A stretch of DNA of 64,000 bases from Apostichopus japonicus (GCF_037975245.1 NC_092574.1:16657213-16721212); one strand, 5' to 3'; shown: positions 22,911-36,505, numbered from the stretch's first letter. Notes: a model not told the origin generated them from the sequence alone. Numbers and translations: made by a program.

Positions 22911-23037
22911 TGATATTGACTCTCTGACTGACTGACTGATATGACTCTCTGACTGACTCTGACTCTCTCTGACTCTGACTCTGACTCTGACTCTGACTCT
23001 GACTGACTGACTCTGACTCTCTGACTGATATTGACTC
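22911..23037. repeat. (GACTCT)n / (GACT)n compound microsatellite
   Basis: A mixture of GACT, GACTCT and GACTCTCT units. The array is bracketed by two exact 12-base copies of TGATATTGACTC (22911-22922 and 23026-23037), and the second lies immediately before the SINE head. This suggests the array grew within a duplicated segment. Confidence 0.9.
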
Positions 23038-23287
23038 GTGGAGTGTTAGCTCAGTGGTTAACGCCGGTGCCTTCCAATCATAAGGTCCCCGGTTCGAGTC
23101 GCTCCAAGATTAATGTATGTCGTCCAGTTACAGAGTTGTTGACAATTGACAATTCATAATCATGGACGTTAAATATGAATGTAAGAGACTGACTTCGGTC
23201 AGCTTGCGGCTTTGATAAGCCAACGAGGCTTCTCCGCGAGTTCCTGCTTGCAGGAGGATCTAAAATACATATACATATACATATACT
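23038..23287 (+). mobile_element. tRNA-derived SINE, copy A (full-length-looking)
   Basis: It begins with a tRNA-like head with A box TTAGCTCAGTGG (23046-23057) and B box GGTTCGAGTC (23091-23100). A unique body follows (GACAATTGACAATTCATAAT, GACTTCGGTCAGCTTGCGGC, CTTGCAGGAGGATCTAAAAT), then an (ATACAT)n tail at about 23263-23287. Two other copies in the window match the body in reverse orientation (21303-21619, 36506-36610). SINEs of this kind are transcribed by RNA polymerase III and mobilised by a partner LINE; no LINE is present here. A clear target duplication is not visible because the left flank is a microsatellite. Confidence 0.88.
23046..23100 (+). promoter_or_regulatory. Internal RNA polymerase III promoter (A and B boxes) of SINE copy A
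   Basis: The A box TTAGCTCAGTGG and B box GGTTCGAGTC match the tRNA consensus and are about 34 bases apart, within the normal tRNA range. GGAG at 23040-23043 and CTCC at 23102-23105 could still pair as a remnant acceptor stem. The T-stem and anticodon arm do not fold well, so this is a SINE promoter and not a tRNA gene. Confidence 0.8.
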
Positions 23288-25949
23288 CTACTTGGAGCAT
23301 TCCACCTAGGCAGGCGAGACGTATAGAACCATGGAGCTATATGCAACAACAGAACAGTGTGATACGGCTCTGTCACAAGAATATATGTGTGCGCCCTCAG
23401 TTACCTGGACTCACACGAACTCAATTTCCACGGAATTCCGTACCGTAATGTATATTAATGCATTGCACTATTTGATGCTTGATGGATGCATGTCTGTGTT
23501 CAACGAATTACATAGGCCTACGCTCTACATACTTTCCTTTAATGACACATTAATATTTTATGTATTCTTTCACAATGCCATGCATCTGGCATACAAGTTC
23601 ACAAAGTACAGCAGTACTTAAAAATAACGTTTAATTATTCTTTCACAGAAAAAAGTTCACATAACCGCAGTTTGCGTTATATATAGTTCGGCAAATGAGA
23701 ACACAGACGAAAAACAATTTAAAGCCCGTGTTTCTTGAACCGTTTCCGTCTTGCACCAGTGTATGCTTTAAGAAAAAAAGCCACTTTCAGTTGCTGAACA
23801 TTTTAGGGATCTTGTTATGAATGACTCGAATTCCTGGATTGGATTGTGACTTCAGGTGGTACCCGGGAAGGGTGCTGCTTGGCTGGGTGGTGTTGCCTAG
23901 TGGGAGGATCTGGGGACAGCTCATAGGGAATTTGCTCGCACGGCTTTGAAACAAAAGTGACCGTGCATGCATGAATCGTCACCGACAAAAACATATGATA
24001 CTATGTTATCTGATCCGGTAGTGAGGTAGAGTCAGGTTCCTTTTTGTGTTACTGACTACTAGTGGGTCGTTTGTCACAGAGCGGTAAAACTCGACATTCC
24101 GCCCTGACATATAATTGACTCTGCTGTGCCTTGCCCAGCAATGGCGAATGAGTCTCCCTACATATAAATAGCAAAATGCTACGGCTGTTATATTTTCCTC
24201 CCCTTCTTACATACGCTTCACATAGGCCGGCGCGATCACAGGAAAGAATCGCTCATTACGTGATGAATAGTAAGGATCGACCCAGCGCATTTGGCAAAGA
24301 AAAATTGGCCGATATACGCCTTAACAAAGGCTACCCATGAAAAGGTCCGAAGGTAACGCTCAGAAGTCAAGCTTGACCTAAGATATTGAAAAGGTAATAA
24401 TCACGTGTATATGATTTCATTCATCCCATCGCGACACGTCATCAATTGGCTCTGTATAAAGTAAAAAACATTGATGCAGAATTGGCAAGTCAAAACTTGT
24501 AGAAAGGTGATGTTCCTTTGAGAACCCCCCCCCCCCCACCAATCGATAGGGATTAACTTTAACCGGAAACATAAAATCGAAGCATGCAGTTACCTATAAG
24601 CTTTCTCGTGTATAAGTCCCATATAAAAGAAACCGCATGTCTCATTCGCAAAGAAAGAGTGGTTGAAGTTGTAAACACGGTAATGGTCTTATGCGGGCTT
24701 GTTTATATAATTGGTTTACAGGTAATTTGATGATGGAGAATGTGATCACAAAATCTGGTGAATCTGAGTTACATCTATACATTAGATTCGAGGAGTTAAC
24801 CCCCCCCCCCCTCACCCGCCCTCCCAAATAACTTTTACTTGACATTCATCACTGCCTTCTCTATGCAAAATATTAATGTGAGTTGAGCGCACCAGTTACA
24901 TGACCCAAACTAGAGGGGATCGAAGGCATGGGGATGGGGTGGGAGGGAGGGGAGGGGGTTACAATCATTACCATTTCAGGCAAATTCTATATACATTGGT
25001 TATATCTGAGTTGCTTGTGTGAGTATTACAATACATGCATTTATTAGTTTAATGAGGTATCCGGGAATTCGCTGAGTGCGTGGAAAAAATTGTGTAAGAG
25101 TGTTGTGAATTGCTATAAATCTGGAAGCTATTCAGTTAGTAAATTATACCAGGGTTTAGACGGGGATGGGGGGGGGGGGGTGCTTTTTGGAATCTGGGTC
25201 TTCGTATTTGGCAAATCAGAGTGAGAGATTAACCTGACATTTTGAAAGTGTAAGCAAAGTTCGAAAACATTCATCATCACTGAGGTCAACTGTTTCATAT
25301 TTCATTGGTTAAATGAATGGGAGAGATGTAAATGGGAAATTAAATTTGGGTTCAACAGTTTGGGAGTAAAACCTTTTCATGCAATATGTAGGACTAAGGC
25401 ATTTCGACTGTGCTATTTTTTTTTTTTTAAGTTTTGCGGTCGGTGGGGTTAGGGCAGGGGAGAGTGAATTTTCTTATTTTTCAAATTTAGTGTACATTTT
25501 TTTTGTTCTCTTTTACCCATACTTATTTTCTTCTCTTCGCCGAACCTCCTAGCTCCCTACCCTTTCCCTCCCACCACCCTCTACTTTTCCATCCCACCAG
25601 TTACCCCTCTAAATGATTGGGCCACATTAGCTAGTCACCCTGCGAAACTTCCAATTCAATATTGATATCAATCACCGTGGTTTGTCTCCTCAGTTTTGCA
25701 AACACACTGTGATAAATCAAAATTCCCTCCAAAAGTTCCGATCTGTTTTTGGAAAGTCGAACTTTTCTGCAGGATACCAAACATATATTTATCCGCAATG
25801 TAACTGGTAAAAACTTGTTCACATCAAATTGGTGATGTGATATTGCATATATTTTACAATCATTGGAATTATTTTATTATCCTTGTGTGGAAAATTGAGG
25901 TAAATTTAAAATCTTCAGAGGAATTTAAACAAAAGGATGATTTCGTTCA
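23288..25949. other. Intergenic stretch upstream of the cadherin gene, no gene identified
   Basis: Still relatively CpG-rich. C/G homopolymer runs occur near 24525-24537, 24800-24810 and 25167-25180. One TAGGCCTA lies at about 23513. No exon or mobile element is recognised. It may include distal promoter sequence for the FAT-type gene. Confidence 0.35.
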
Positions 25950-26260
25950 TTGCTACTAACGATACATGGTAAGCACTACATATTTTCGCTCCAGTACACC
26001 AAGTGAAAAATCTCACCGATGGAGCTAGCTGAGCTGCTCGATATCGCGAGCTCCGTTGGTAAAATTTATTGATCGCTCAACATTTACACTCTGTTACTCA
26101 TCGAGCGAACAACCGGTAGTTAGCCACGCTTGAAACCAAACACTGTGGTAAACTTTCGAAGGGTATTTTTCGGATTTATACGAATGGAATATACCTTGGA
26201 AGCCATATGATATTGATAATATTGGAATAAAACCTTCTTTTAATTTCAGGTGAGAATTGG
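25950..26260 (+). promoter_or_regulatory. Putative promoter / non-coding first exon of the FAT-type gene
   Basis: This is the last CpG-dense block before the CpG-poor domain that continues to the window end. It includes TCGATATCGCGAGCTCCG near 26038 and TCATCGAGCGAACAACCGG near 26099. A consensus donor TTTCAG/GTGAGA lies at 26249/26250. FAT1-type genes usually start with a non-coding exon followed by a long intron 1 and the start codon in exon 2, so an upstream exon is expected in this region. Caveats: the same TTTCAG also resembles an acceptor, other donors (for example GTAAGG near 26837) are possible, and no TATA box is obvious. Inference only. Confidence 0.3.
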
Positions 26261-29200
26261 TTTCAGTTTCTGTTAACTTGAGTTAGATCATAGATCGAAA
26301 TTGTGGTACGTAAATACAGGCCCTAACTAAACCATAACGTAAGGTTTACGTTGGATTTAGTTGTGGACCAGCAGTATCGCTACCATAGGCACACAGGCTA
26401 CCGTACTATTACTAGTCTACTACTTGTACAAGGCAGCTAGTAGCTTATAAATCTAAGTTCTAGTTCTGAGCTCGTATGGGTCTGGAAACGCAATCAAGTG
26501 AAGTTTTGTTCTTTATTTTCGTTATAGGTTCTACCATGAGTCACTGCGTTAAAAAGTTACTTAATGTTGCCTAGCACGGTTAGGCTTAACTTTGCAATGG
26601 CAGTTTGCAAAATCTAAGTTAGAACCCCTAGGCCTAAATACTATCACTAAAGCTAAAACTGAAAAGATATTGCCATGTGCACTTCTGAAAGTTATGTCTT
26701 ACTTGGCCTACTATTACCAGGCTAACTTATGTTGTTAAGTTTAAGGCAATTACAATAATACTTTGTGTAGAGGGTTGACGGTGATAGTGTGATGGAGACT
26801 TCCCTAAATTTGGAATTCACTCTCAGTCTTTTGTCTGTAAGGTTAGTCTTCTTATTTAATTATGCAACATCTCATTTATACGATATTTATATGTTTCAGA
26901 AATATTTTTGTACCAACCTCAGCACTGTTTTGTCATGGTCATTAAAAATGTCAGAAAATGTGTTAATAGAGACCATTACCTTATGAGTGTGACAATATAT
27001 ATCAGTGGAATTTCCGAGGAGTTTGATAATTAGCTTGTCAGGTTGCTGTAACTATCAGTTAGGCATATGGAAAATTTGGTTAAAAGAACCAATCAGTGTA
27101 CAGAATGTTTGGGCATTGCATTTATGTTTTTCATGCTGAAGACATTCTGATAGTCATGTCATATGTGGAGATTGAAAAATGGTTAGATTTGCTGAATAAT
27201 GGAGCTGTTAGTCAGGAAATTACAACTTCAGAATGACCAAAAAACATTACCAAAATTTGTGAAAGTAATCTTGAAATAGTAAGTACTTAGAATAAATTTG
27301 AAAGTTAATTCTATACAACCATGCACAAACTACGCTTACTAAATTTTGAAATTCTTTAATTGTGTTGTGAACATCTTGCATTACTGTTTATGTTGGAAGT
27401 GTGTTGATCCCTTTGTCTCTTACATCTGATATTCCTTTGCTGTCCTTCAAGTCATGGTGATAAACAGTGGTTTCCAACCAAAAATATTCTGTGGCAAACA
27501 TAGTTTATACTGACTGAAATAATGGAGAAAAAGTTACTCTGCTATTACACTGTATCATTGTTAAACTGTGATAAAAAATTTCAAGCCACCCACTTCCTAC
27601 CCAGAGGGTTTATACAGACCTCTGTGTGGTTCTTCCTGGGGAGTATTAAGAGTTGCGGCTGATGGAAATTTCATAAAACCAGGTGTGGTACATTGCAAAA
27701 AGAATTTGAGTCTCTGGCAATGAAAATAATTATTTTCTTTCAAAGATGTGATAAAGGAGAAGGTTTATAAGTCACACTGTGGCTTCCTTATCAGATCAGT
27801 TCAATTACAAGAAGGTTGTTTGCAAAAAGATAGGTCCAAGCAATATAAAGAAATGATTCATCAGTTGAGACCTTGTAACTTGGTGGTCAATAGCTCATGG
27901 ATGGCCAACCTTGGGCTCGTCTAAGGATCATACTTTTCGCAAGAAAGTCAAATTCCTGACATCAAAAGTCACTTTACATGGCCTAGAAATTTCACTGTCC
28001 TCAAATTGCCCAAGATGTATCTATATGCTTTCCTATGTAGTAACAATTTTCAAATTTGTCAAGACAAGGTAGAAACAGTTTACAGTATGTTTCTTCCCCT
28101 CCCTCTCCTCTCCCCCTCCTCTCCCCCTGCAACAGTGTTTGGTTACCAACAGCCTTCAGTTCATCCATGTCTTAACAAAATCTCTGTATTTGTAAATTGT
28201 GAGTATCTGTTGTCTGGTGGTACAGGTTAGATTTATATATTGCTTTCATGTTATTTTAATCAGTGATAAAGGTTACCCTAAGTTACTAAAAGTACAGTAG
28301 CATATAAATGACTTTGGGTTTAAGCTCCTAAAATGTACTGTAAATTCACCCACAGTATATGAAATATGTGGTTAAACAATATTGCTGTTATAAAAAATTA
28401 CCACCTGAATATGCAGCAGTGCTGAAAACAAATTTGGGTCAAAACTTGAACCCAAGCCCGTTAGTTGAAACTTCATGTAATTTCTGCTTACATGTAATTT
28501 CTGCTTGATCTTCTGTAGAGACAACAATATACTTGAAGAGATGAAAATTATATACCATTGACTTTGTTGAATCTGCATTTTGCCAAAGATTGTGTTTTTT
28601 TGCAGTACTGTTAAACAATTTAAAATTTTGCAGAGATATATGTGTGTTATTTAAAGGAAAGATATTGCTTCCTCCACCATTCTGGGATGATGTTTACTTA
28701 AGGCAGAAAAGTTGCAGAAAAGGTTTGCAAAAAATCTGAAACATATTTGGTGACACAAGTTATCTGTGACATTGGATAAAACAGTTAATTGCAGAATGAT
28801 TCAACAATTGATTCTAGAATGATTCTATTTTTTAATTGATGTGTTTTTATGAGGTGGCTTAGCGATGGCAATGAAGAAACTTTAAAACCCAAAGGTACAG
28901 CGTGGAAGCAGATACTGTAGAATGGTTCTGACTTTTTATCCTAAGATATATATGTAAAGGCATTTACAGTTGGGTAAAAATGTGAAATTTTGTTCTTGTG
29001 AGACACAATGTCTTTTTCATGTTATTGATGGTAGTAAACCACAGAAAGACACAGCATGAGCCATGAGCAAAAAATATGATATTGAGACACATAATATTAT
29101 AAACCTCTAGTAATAAACCAATTGTAACAATCTTATCTATGAATCACTCTCACCGTCATTCATTATGTGATGGTAGCAATGGTTTATAGTGAACAGTACA

Positions 29201-32200
29201 TTGTATGAACATTTTCTGTTATATGGCTCTCCTAATTTGCAGACAACTTTTTTTTTATGGGGGGGTTGTTGTTTTGCATTCTAGCTGATGTTTGTAATTT
29301 TGCTGGTACTGTATAGACATGTGTAGTTGCGTGCGAAGTCGTTAAAAATGTGGATGGCATGGATAAAGTACAGCTTGACTCATTCTTAATGTTTGTTATA
29401 TTCCCAACAAATATATACACAAATTTGTAAACTATTTAAATGCTACAGGGGTTTTTGAGCATACTAGCAGGGATATTCTCAAAAAACAAAACAAGTTTGA
29501 ACCTTTTTTTTGCCTTCTCATCGATAGGGTCATGTAGAAATGTGACTCCCAATACATTTATTCTGTATGACCTTTCTATACAGTAGTTGTACAGTAGTGA
29601 GCATTCAACTCATCAACTACAGCTAACATGCTGCTGTTTCTTGAATAGAGTGAGAAAATCCACCATTTATCCCTCTAAATCAGTCTTCCTATACTTGGCT
29701 TTTGTGTCTTGCTCAAAGGGTTGGCCCTAGTCTTTTCTTTACCCTGTGCTCTCGCTACAATGGAGGTATTGTGGCTTACCCTTTAAGGCAAAGCTTCCAA
29801 ACACAAGATGAGGGGGCTGACTTTCAATAGTTGACATTATTTCCGACAAAGGCCAGTTCACAACCTCTGGTACACAATTTAGAAAGCACTGGTAAAGTTC
29901 ATGCCCTTGAGTAACAGTAATTAAGCCTAGATATTTGTTGTTGAATTTGATTATACATTGCCTTTAGACTGTACAATAAACCCTTGTACCCTTTATTTGC
30001 ACAAGAAGGCATGTATGTGTGGGATCAGATCTGCTGTACCTTTCAAATGGAAACAGAAAAAAAAAGAAATAGAGAAGAAAAATTACATACCATACATTTA
30101 CCGTTTCATACAAAATATAATTTTCATGCCGTTGCAAACTCATCTATATATTATGATAGTAGTTAAGAGTAAAAGGTCTAAATTTCGAATGGTAATATTG
30201 CAATTGCAAGTATTTCAAATGGAAAGAGCGAAGAAATTAGAATGATCCACATAAGTTTGAGCCAAACTGGGAGCACACATTTATACAACCAAACACAGAC
30301 ATTACCCCATACTGGTTCATTAAGCTACTGTATTAGTTTTCAGCATTTGTTTTATTTTGTTATACTTCTCATGCTCTATGACATACAAACTTGCCAAAAA
30401 TTGCTGAATTATTTCACTTACATATTTTGCATCTAAGCCAAAACAATAAACTTAAAATCTCTGAGGAAATGGCTGCTTGTTATTTCAGCCTTAAAACGTC
30501 TTCTTACTTAGGAGGTGTCATCTCTGTTACCATTTACCTTATTTTGTTGTTTAAGCTAGTTTGGAACAGTACTGAGAGTACTTTTACTGTGTACATGTAA
30601 CCCAGCAGGTTATATGCCATAGATGCAATGGTAACCCCTTGAGATCCATTATATTTTCCCTGGTGAAGTATTAATAGTCGTCCTGCTTCCTCTCTTCTGC
30701 CAGATATTTTCTACTTGTGAGGTTTCTGTTACTCTTGTTCTGCCTTTTAGAGAAATGTTCAAATTCGTTTCTTGAAAGTGAGGGAAAATGATTATTGATC
30801 TCAGCGCTGAAAGGCAGTACCTCCAGTTTTGAAGCTAACCAGAGCTCTGGTTGATTTTGTATAGAGTTGGCATTTGATGGGCAAGTTTGTTCTGGAAAAA
30901 GTGGATTTGTCTCTTGAGAATATACATATTTCTGTAAGGGGGGGGGGGGGCAGGGCAGAGAGAGGAAGTCTTAGTAAATCATTAAATGTAAACAAAGTAG
31001 GGTTTTAAGCTCTGCCAGTTGCTAAACAAAAAATATATTCAACCCCACTTGTTTGGTCTTAACAGACTGTGAATAGATTACCCCATTTCAAGGGCCTCAG
31101 TCTCTATAAATATATATAGAAAATCAATTGCAGCAACATTTGACAATTTGCCAATTGTCAGGCTCATGTCCATGAGTAGCTTTAATAAAATCTTGAAGTC
31201 TGAAGATAAGAACAGAATCTGAGGTACTACTCTGGCTTGTCAGAGAAGCTGGTGGAGGTTCGATCTGTTTTGCTCTTTCAATGGGAATATGTGATGCTTG
31301 GGTTGGCAGTGTTAGATGTCTGTACAGTTGAGACCAGTGATCATAAATTGCACTATAGAAGCAGACTAAGGGAATACTGTTAAATTTTATTTATTATTTA
31401 TTTATTTAATAATAAATTCTGTTAAATAAGAAAAACAAATAAAGTGTTCTATGGTGACTAAATTTATAGTACTTGCTTTAAGTGTGAATGTGCAGTAGTT
31501 AATGAAACGAGAGATAATGAAAGGGCATCTTCTGCAAATCAGTTGGAAGTAGGAGAAGAGAGAGTAAGAGGGAGATTGCTTGTCTCTACACCATGGATGT
31601 CGATTACTTACGATAACTTTCCCTTCAAAAAGAAGTATTTTATGTTAAAGGTTCATAAGTATGTCACTGTATGTAACACCTCAGGGTGTGAAGAATTTTG
31701 AATCTTATATCAAGTGCCTCTTGTATTCCAGGTCAGTGTGAAAAACTATAGACTGGCATATAAAGCTTTTGTTTGTTTGGGGGTCTCATCTTGCGGTTTA
31801 ACCGTGTGATATTGTCTAGATGTTTAATTGTCTACAATGACACCTCACTAAATGATATGGAACAGTCTCCTTTTCCCATATACCCAGATTCAATAGTGTC
31901 CCTCGGAGGTTACCATGTTTCAAGGTGTCACTTTTGTCAGGAGTGGTTTTTTGGCCACTGGCTGGGGTTAAACTGTATTCTGTACTTTCAGTTATCTACT
32001 AAGTTATTGAGGTGTGTCTCATTATACTCTCATACAGTCGGAGTAGTACTGTATTATTAAGTATTTTTTCACAATTTCACATATGTATTTTATTTTTTAC
32101 ACTTCTAAAATTTATCTCCTCTACCTCCCGGAAGAAAATAAAGCTATGAATAGTTTGTTCTTAAACTGGCATTATTGACATTGATAACTGAGTTCTCAGA

Positions 32201-33809
32201 GCAATTAAAATATAAATGAGATGAATTCTCCAAACGGTAGTCATAACCAGTACAGTATTAACTATTAAATACAGAGGAGAATATATCCATAACATGTACA
32301 AGTTGTTAAACTTACAAAAGCTCATTTTGTTGAAAATCTTAGCCAACAGACATAACAAGAAAATGAGAAAATGAAAGCCTGGTATTTTGGCTAAAATTAC
32401 ACTATGGAAATTTGAAAGATGTCTGGAAATTTGTTTTTAAAACAATTATATGGAAGAATAATATTTAGAATTTCACTCTAGTTTAAATAGCTACGTTTAA
32501 TATAATAGAGCTTTATTGCTGGTTGCATGTACAGACTTAGCTAAGTACTGCATAGACACCACAGGTCTGTCCTGTTTCCACTGATGTACAGTACATTGAC
32601 AAACACTTCAAAGAGAGCTTATATGATCATGTAGGCCTACATACCTTGTCATGGTGACATGCTTGTAATGTTCTGTACTCACTGTCTACATTACTGTATT
32701 TCACACTCTTTGCTTCAGTGCTGGTTTAGGTTGTACACTGTAAGCACAATGATTAGTAGTTTGTGATATATATATATCTGTCTTTAACTGTATTTCTTCA
32801 GTGGATACAGACAGTATAATACACACACCTTCATGTTATGTTCATGTGTTATTTTAAATAGTATTTCACTCAGTAGAACTACACACTATTTTGACACATT
32901 TAAAGGAAAGTGATCACCTGTAACTTTAAAGCTACACACAAATGACCAACAGTAAAATGCCATAAAAACACACATAAATTTATCACACTCTTTATTGTAA
33001 AACAGTCCTCGGGTATTGTACGCAGACCATGATACCTTGTACACTATATACTGTGTCCACATGAAAGAACAAGATGCCCATTTATTAGTTTACAGTAAGA
33101 ATGTTTTATATTTCTTATTTTCTTTTAGGGCAGGATGATTCATAGAACTAAAACTCAATACTCCCTGTTGGTCTCTTCTCACAATCCCAGGTTTTCTCAT
33201 AATCCTGGGTTTTCTCACAATCCCCTGGTCTCATAACTCACACTGGTAAACTCTACCATGTAGCAGTTATATAAGCAATCAACAGAATTTAAGTGTACAG
33301 TGGATTAAAACAGTTTTAACACAGTGTGGTCATCTTTTGACAAAGTGAACCTCAGTTTGTAGTATTTTCTCTCAGTTTGTTTAATCACTGTTCTGTAGCT
33401 GGGGGTATATGACCAATCTCAGTTGTCTGATAAATCAACTTTGGCTACACCCTCTCGAAAAGTATACCTAACAACATTGTTTGTGGTCATTACTGGAAAG
33501 GAAATGTTTACCCAGTGATGTTTACATTTCCCTCTCTATAAAAGGCAGAGCAAAAATTCCTTGGACATTGCACAGACCTTTGTCCTTCCCTGCTGATGAA
33601 ATTTGTCCGGAGAGTGAGTTTAGGGCTTGGTATATGTATGTTTGTTCTGAACCATCTGGTTATGGTAGATTTGGTATTGGAGTTGAGTCGTTGCCAGGCT
33701 CCGTACAATATTTGTGAAGGTTTACTCTGTTCAACCATTCAAAGCATTAGTGATGGTTATTTGTTCGATACAAGACTCAAAAGAGATTTAGCAGTTTGGT
33801 TTTAAAGTC

Positions 33810-33930
33810 TCAACGTCAAGAGCTGCATTTAATGTCGATTTCGATAAATATACTTCGATGCCATGAAAATGCAAATTAGATCGACAGTGATCTTATAATT
33901 CGTCTTTCCAAAAGATGACATAGACGTCAA
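33810..33930. promoter_or_regulatory. Candidate intronic enhancer with octamer/homeodomain motif (weak)
   Basis: A local CpG cluster (TCAACGTCAAG, TGTCGATTTCGATAAAT, TTCGATG, GATCGACAG) in a CpG-poor intron surrounds a perfect ATGCAAAT octamer joined to a TTA homeodomain core at 33869-33878. This is consistent with, but does not prove, a POU-factor-bound element. Confidence 0.2.
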
Positions 33931-35562
33931 AATATTAAAAAAAAAAGAATTCCTACAGTGATTTTATGCATAATAAAACCAACTTTTATTTAGTAAATAA
34001 TGTGTGCTTCGGAACTATATTTAAATTTCAGTCCACTTCAGGTTAGTTATTTACAGGGTTGGTTTCAATTGCTTTTAATTCATTGAAAGTCTAAAGCAAA
34101 ATTCTACTGGTATAAATTTTTCACCCTATTTTGTTAGCTTTTTTTGTTTGCCTGTTTCACTAATTATCTCAGTGTACTATCATTTGCAATCAGCCACACT
34201 TTTGCACTATACGTGTACAGTAGTCATGCTGTACACATACAGTATATATGTCCAAATCCCCCCAGGCAGCAACAGAAGTATATGTGTGCCATATTTTGAG
34301 TTAATAACTAATGATTTGATTTGTTTATTGAATTCCATCAGTTTAGTTGCAGCTATTATTAGCGATTGTTGTATGTAGAGTCTGAGCGCCATAGAGAGAG
34401 AGAGAGAGTTTCTTACATATATACATAGAGCTATGTATTCACTGTGGCACAACAATGGCTGGCGCCCAAAGAAGCCGCCATGTTCTTTATTAAATTATTG
34501 ATTCTCTTGTAACCTGAAAAGTGCATTCTGTTGCCTTTACAAAGTTCACATAATATAATATCATATTTGCAGCGCCAACTGCAGGTCAAGGCTGCCGTTG
34601 TCTGAAGTTCCCCATTCATTCTCATATCCTTTTGTTTAAAAATGCGAAAGTAAGATGATACCGTGAACACTGTAACTGGATTTGAACATTTTGCAGTGGA
34701 AGATCTTTTCTGGTATGGTGGGATACAGTGTGAAATGGACACCCAGATGACCTCATGGTTGAATGTTGGTGAGGTCATGGTTATAGTCTGAGTCAGAGGA
34801 GTGGACAAAGAGACCTAGTTTTGGAATTGGACAGTCTCTGGTGTGTGGAAAAATGATTTACAAAGATTCATCTTGTTGTTTGTCTAAAAGAATTACACAG
34901 TGACCAGGCCTGTTAGAGAGAAATTGGTTCTGATTTTATCCTTGAAAGATGATACAGTTGGAAAGAAAGATCGCTGTGGTTTCGACACAGTGACAAGGAA
35001 GGTTTTTGGAATTATGTAAGGTATGAGAGTTGTTTGTAATTTTGTCATGTACAAAAAGAATGTAAATGTAAATTGAATCAAGCTAATATTGAAACTCGAA
35101 GTAGTATGATAAAAACAATTTTTTTTTTTTTAGGTTACCGTTTTTTTTTTTCCAGGGGTGTAAACAGTGATTATAGATTGCTGAATGTGACATTTCATTA
35201 GGAAAATTTAAGCAGTGATGTAGAAAAGTCTGTCATGGGAAACTTCTGTCATTTGGCAAATATTGGTTCATATTGTGATGTATTGTACAATGCATTTTAA
35301 ACCCTGTGAAGCTAATTTGAGGAATAACAACATTTGGGAAATGTTGACTAGGCTGGCCTACTGTAAATCTCTTTAATGTGTGTTATAATTCCCTTCTATT
35401 GTCTCCATTGCACTATACTAGATACTGTGTATATTCAGTGGCTAATATATGCTAGAACTTGTGTTTAGCAAACTCGGTTATTCACATCGTGCACGGGTTT
35501 GGTTAACGACCTCTGCCAACTGTAAACAGCATTAGGCTTAGAATTTTTTTCTAATGAATTGT

Positions 35563-35676
35563 CATACATACATACACACATATGTATACATACACCCATA
35601 CATACATACATACATACATATATGCATACACATATAAATACTATACATACACACATACACACACATGCATACATGT
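35563..35676. repeat. Interrupted (CATA)n / CACA microsatellite
   Basis: Imperfect CATA units mixed with CACA and TATG variants across about 114 bp. No SINE body adjoins it, unlike the TATG array at 21303. Confidence 0.9.
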
Positions 35677-36505
35677 GTTCTTATACACGTTCAACACACG
35701 TATTATAAAGGAAAACTAAATGAAAAGGAAACAAAAACAAGCACTAAAAAAAAGAAACGAGAAACGGCCGATTTTTACCATAGTTTGCAGCCCAGCTGTC
35801 AATTTTGAGCACTTCACTACTCTGTGCATATAACTTTACACAATTTACAAGAGCTCTGACTATATCCCTTGTTGTCAAGTTTTGTAAGTTGTTTGATTCA
35901 GCACCGGTAAAAGAAACTGTTTCTGTTTAATGTTTAAATACCCGATTTTGCTCATTCTCAAGACGTAATCCGAGACTTTCAAATTCTGTCCTGCTCATCT
36001 GATATGAAGTGGAAGAAGTAACAATATTTGGTTGTCTGTGTGTGCTTAATCTATCAATCACATTAAATCAGGGAACTTCAGTCATCAGTTTTAAGTTTGA
36101 AGTGTCTTATTTCGGAGCAAGCGATGAGGAGTGTCTATGGGTAGCGCTGCAAAATATTAAAGAGACATCACTTGGGATATTATGAGGCGAGGAATGTTTA
36201 TCTGGGAGAGATGATATTTCTGTTCTATATTCTTGGGGTTTCCATTAAAATGTAAGAATTGAGCTGAATTCTGAAAGTTTCCACAAACGAACATCCGAAT
36301 GCCAAACACTCCATTTTATTCGACTGGGTGTAGAATTAAATGTCTGTGGTATGAATAAATCATGGATGTAAAAATGATAAAAAAGCATTGTGCCTCATTT
36401 AATGTATAAGCAGGGCCAATTTTCAAATGTCAGGTGGGTCTGACAGTTGATAATTTTGTTTGGAGAACCAAAAAAAGCAGTGAGGTCAGAGGGGGATGAT
36501 GCCTT

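Noticed and set aside
23040-23105. Possible functional tRNA gene
   Set aside because: A and B boxes are present, but the T-stem does not pair, the anticodon loop comes out at eight bases, and the sequence continues into a body shared by two other copies. It is a SINE head.
31382-31420. AT-rich palindrome around TTTATTTATTTAATAATAAA
   Set aside because: Explained by low-complexity A/T composition; stem is imperfect.
34431-34808. 125-codon minus-strand frame in intron 1
   Set aside because: No recognisable domain, low-complexity Ser/Thr composition and no splice-site logic; length possible by chance in 64 kb.
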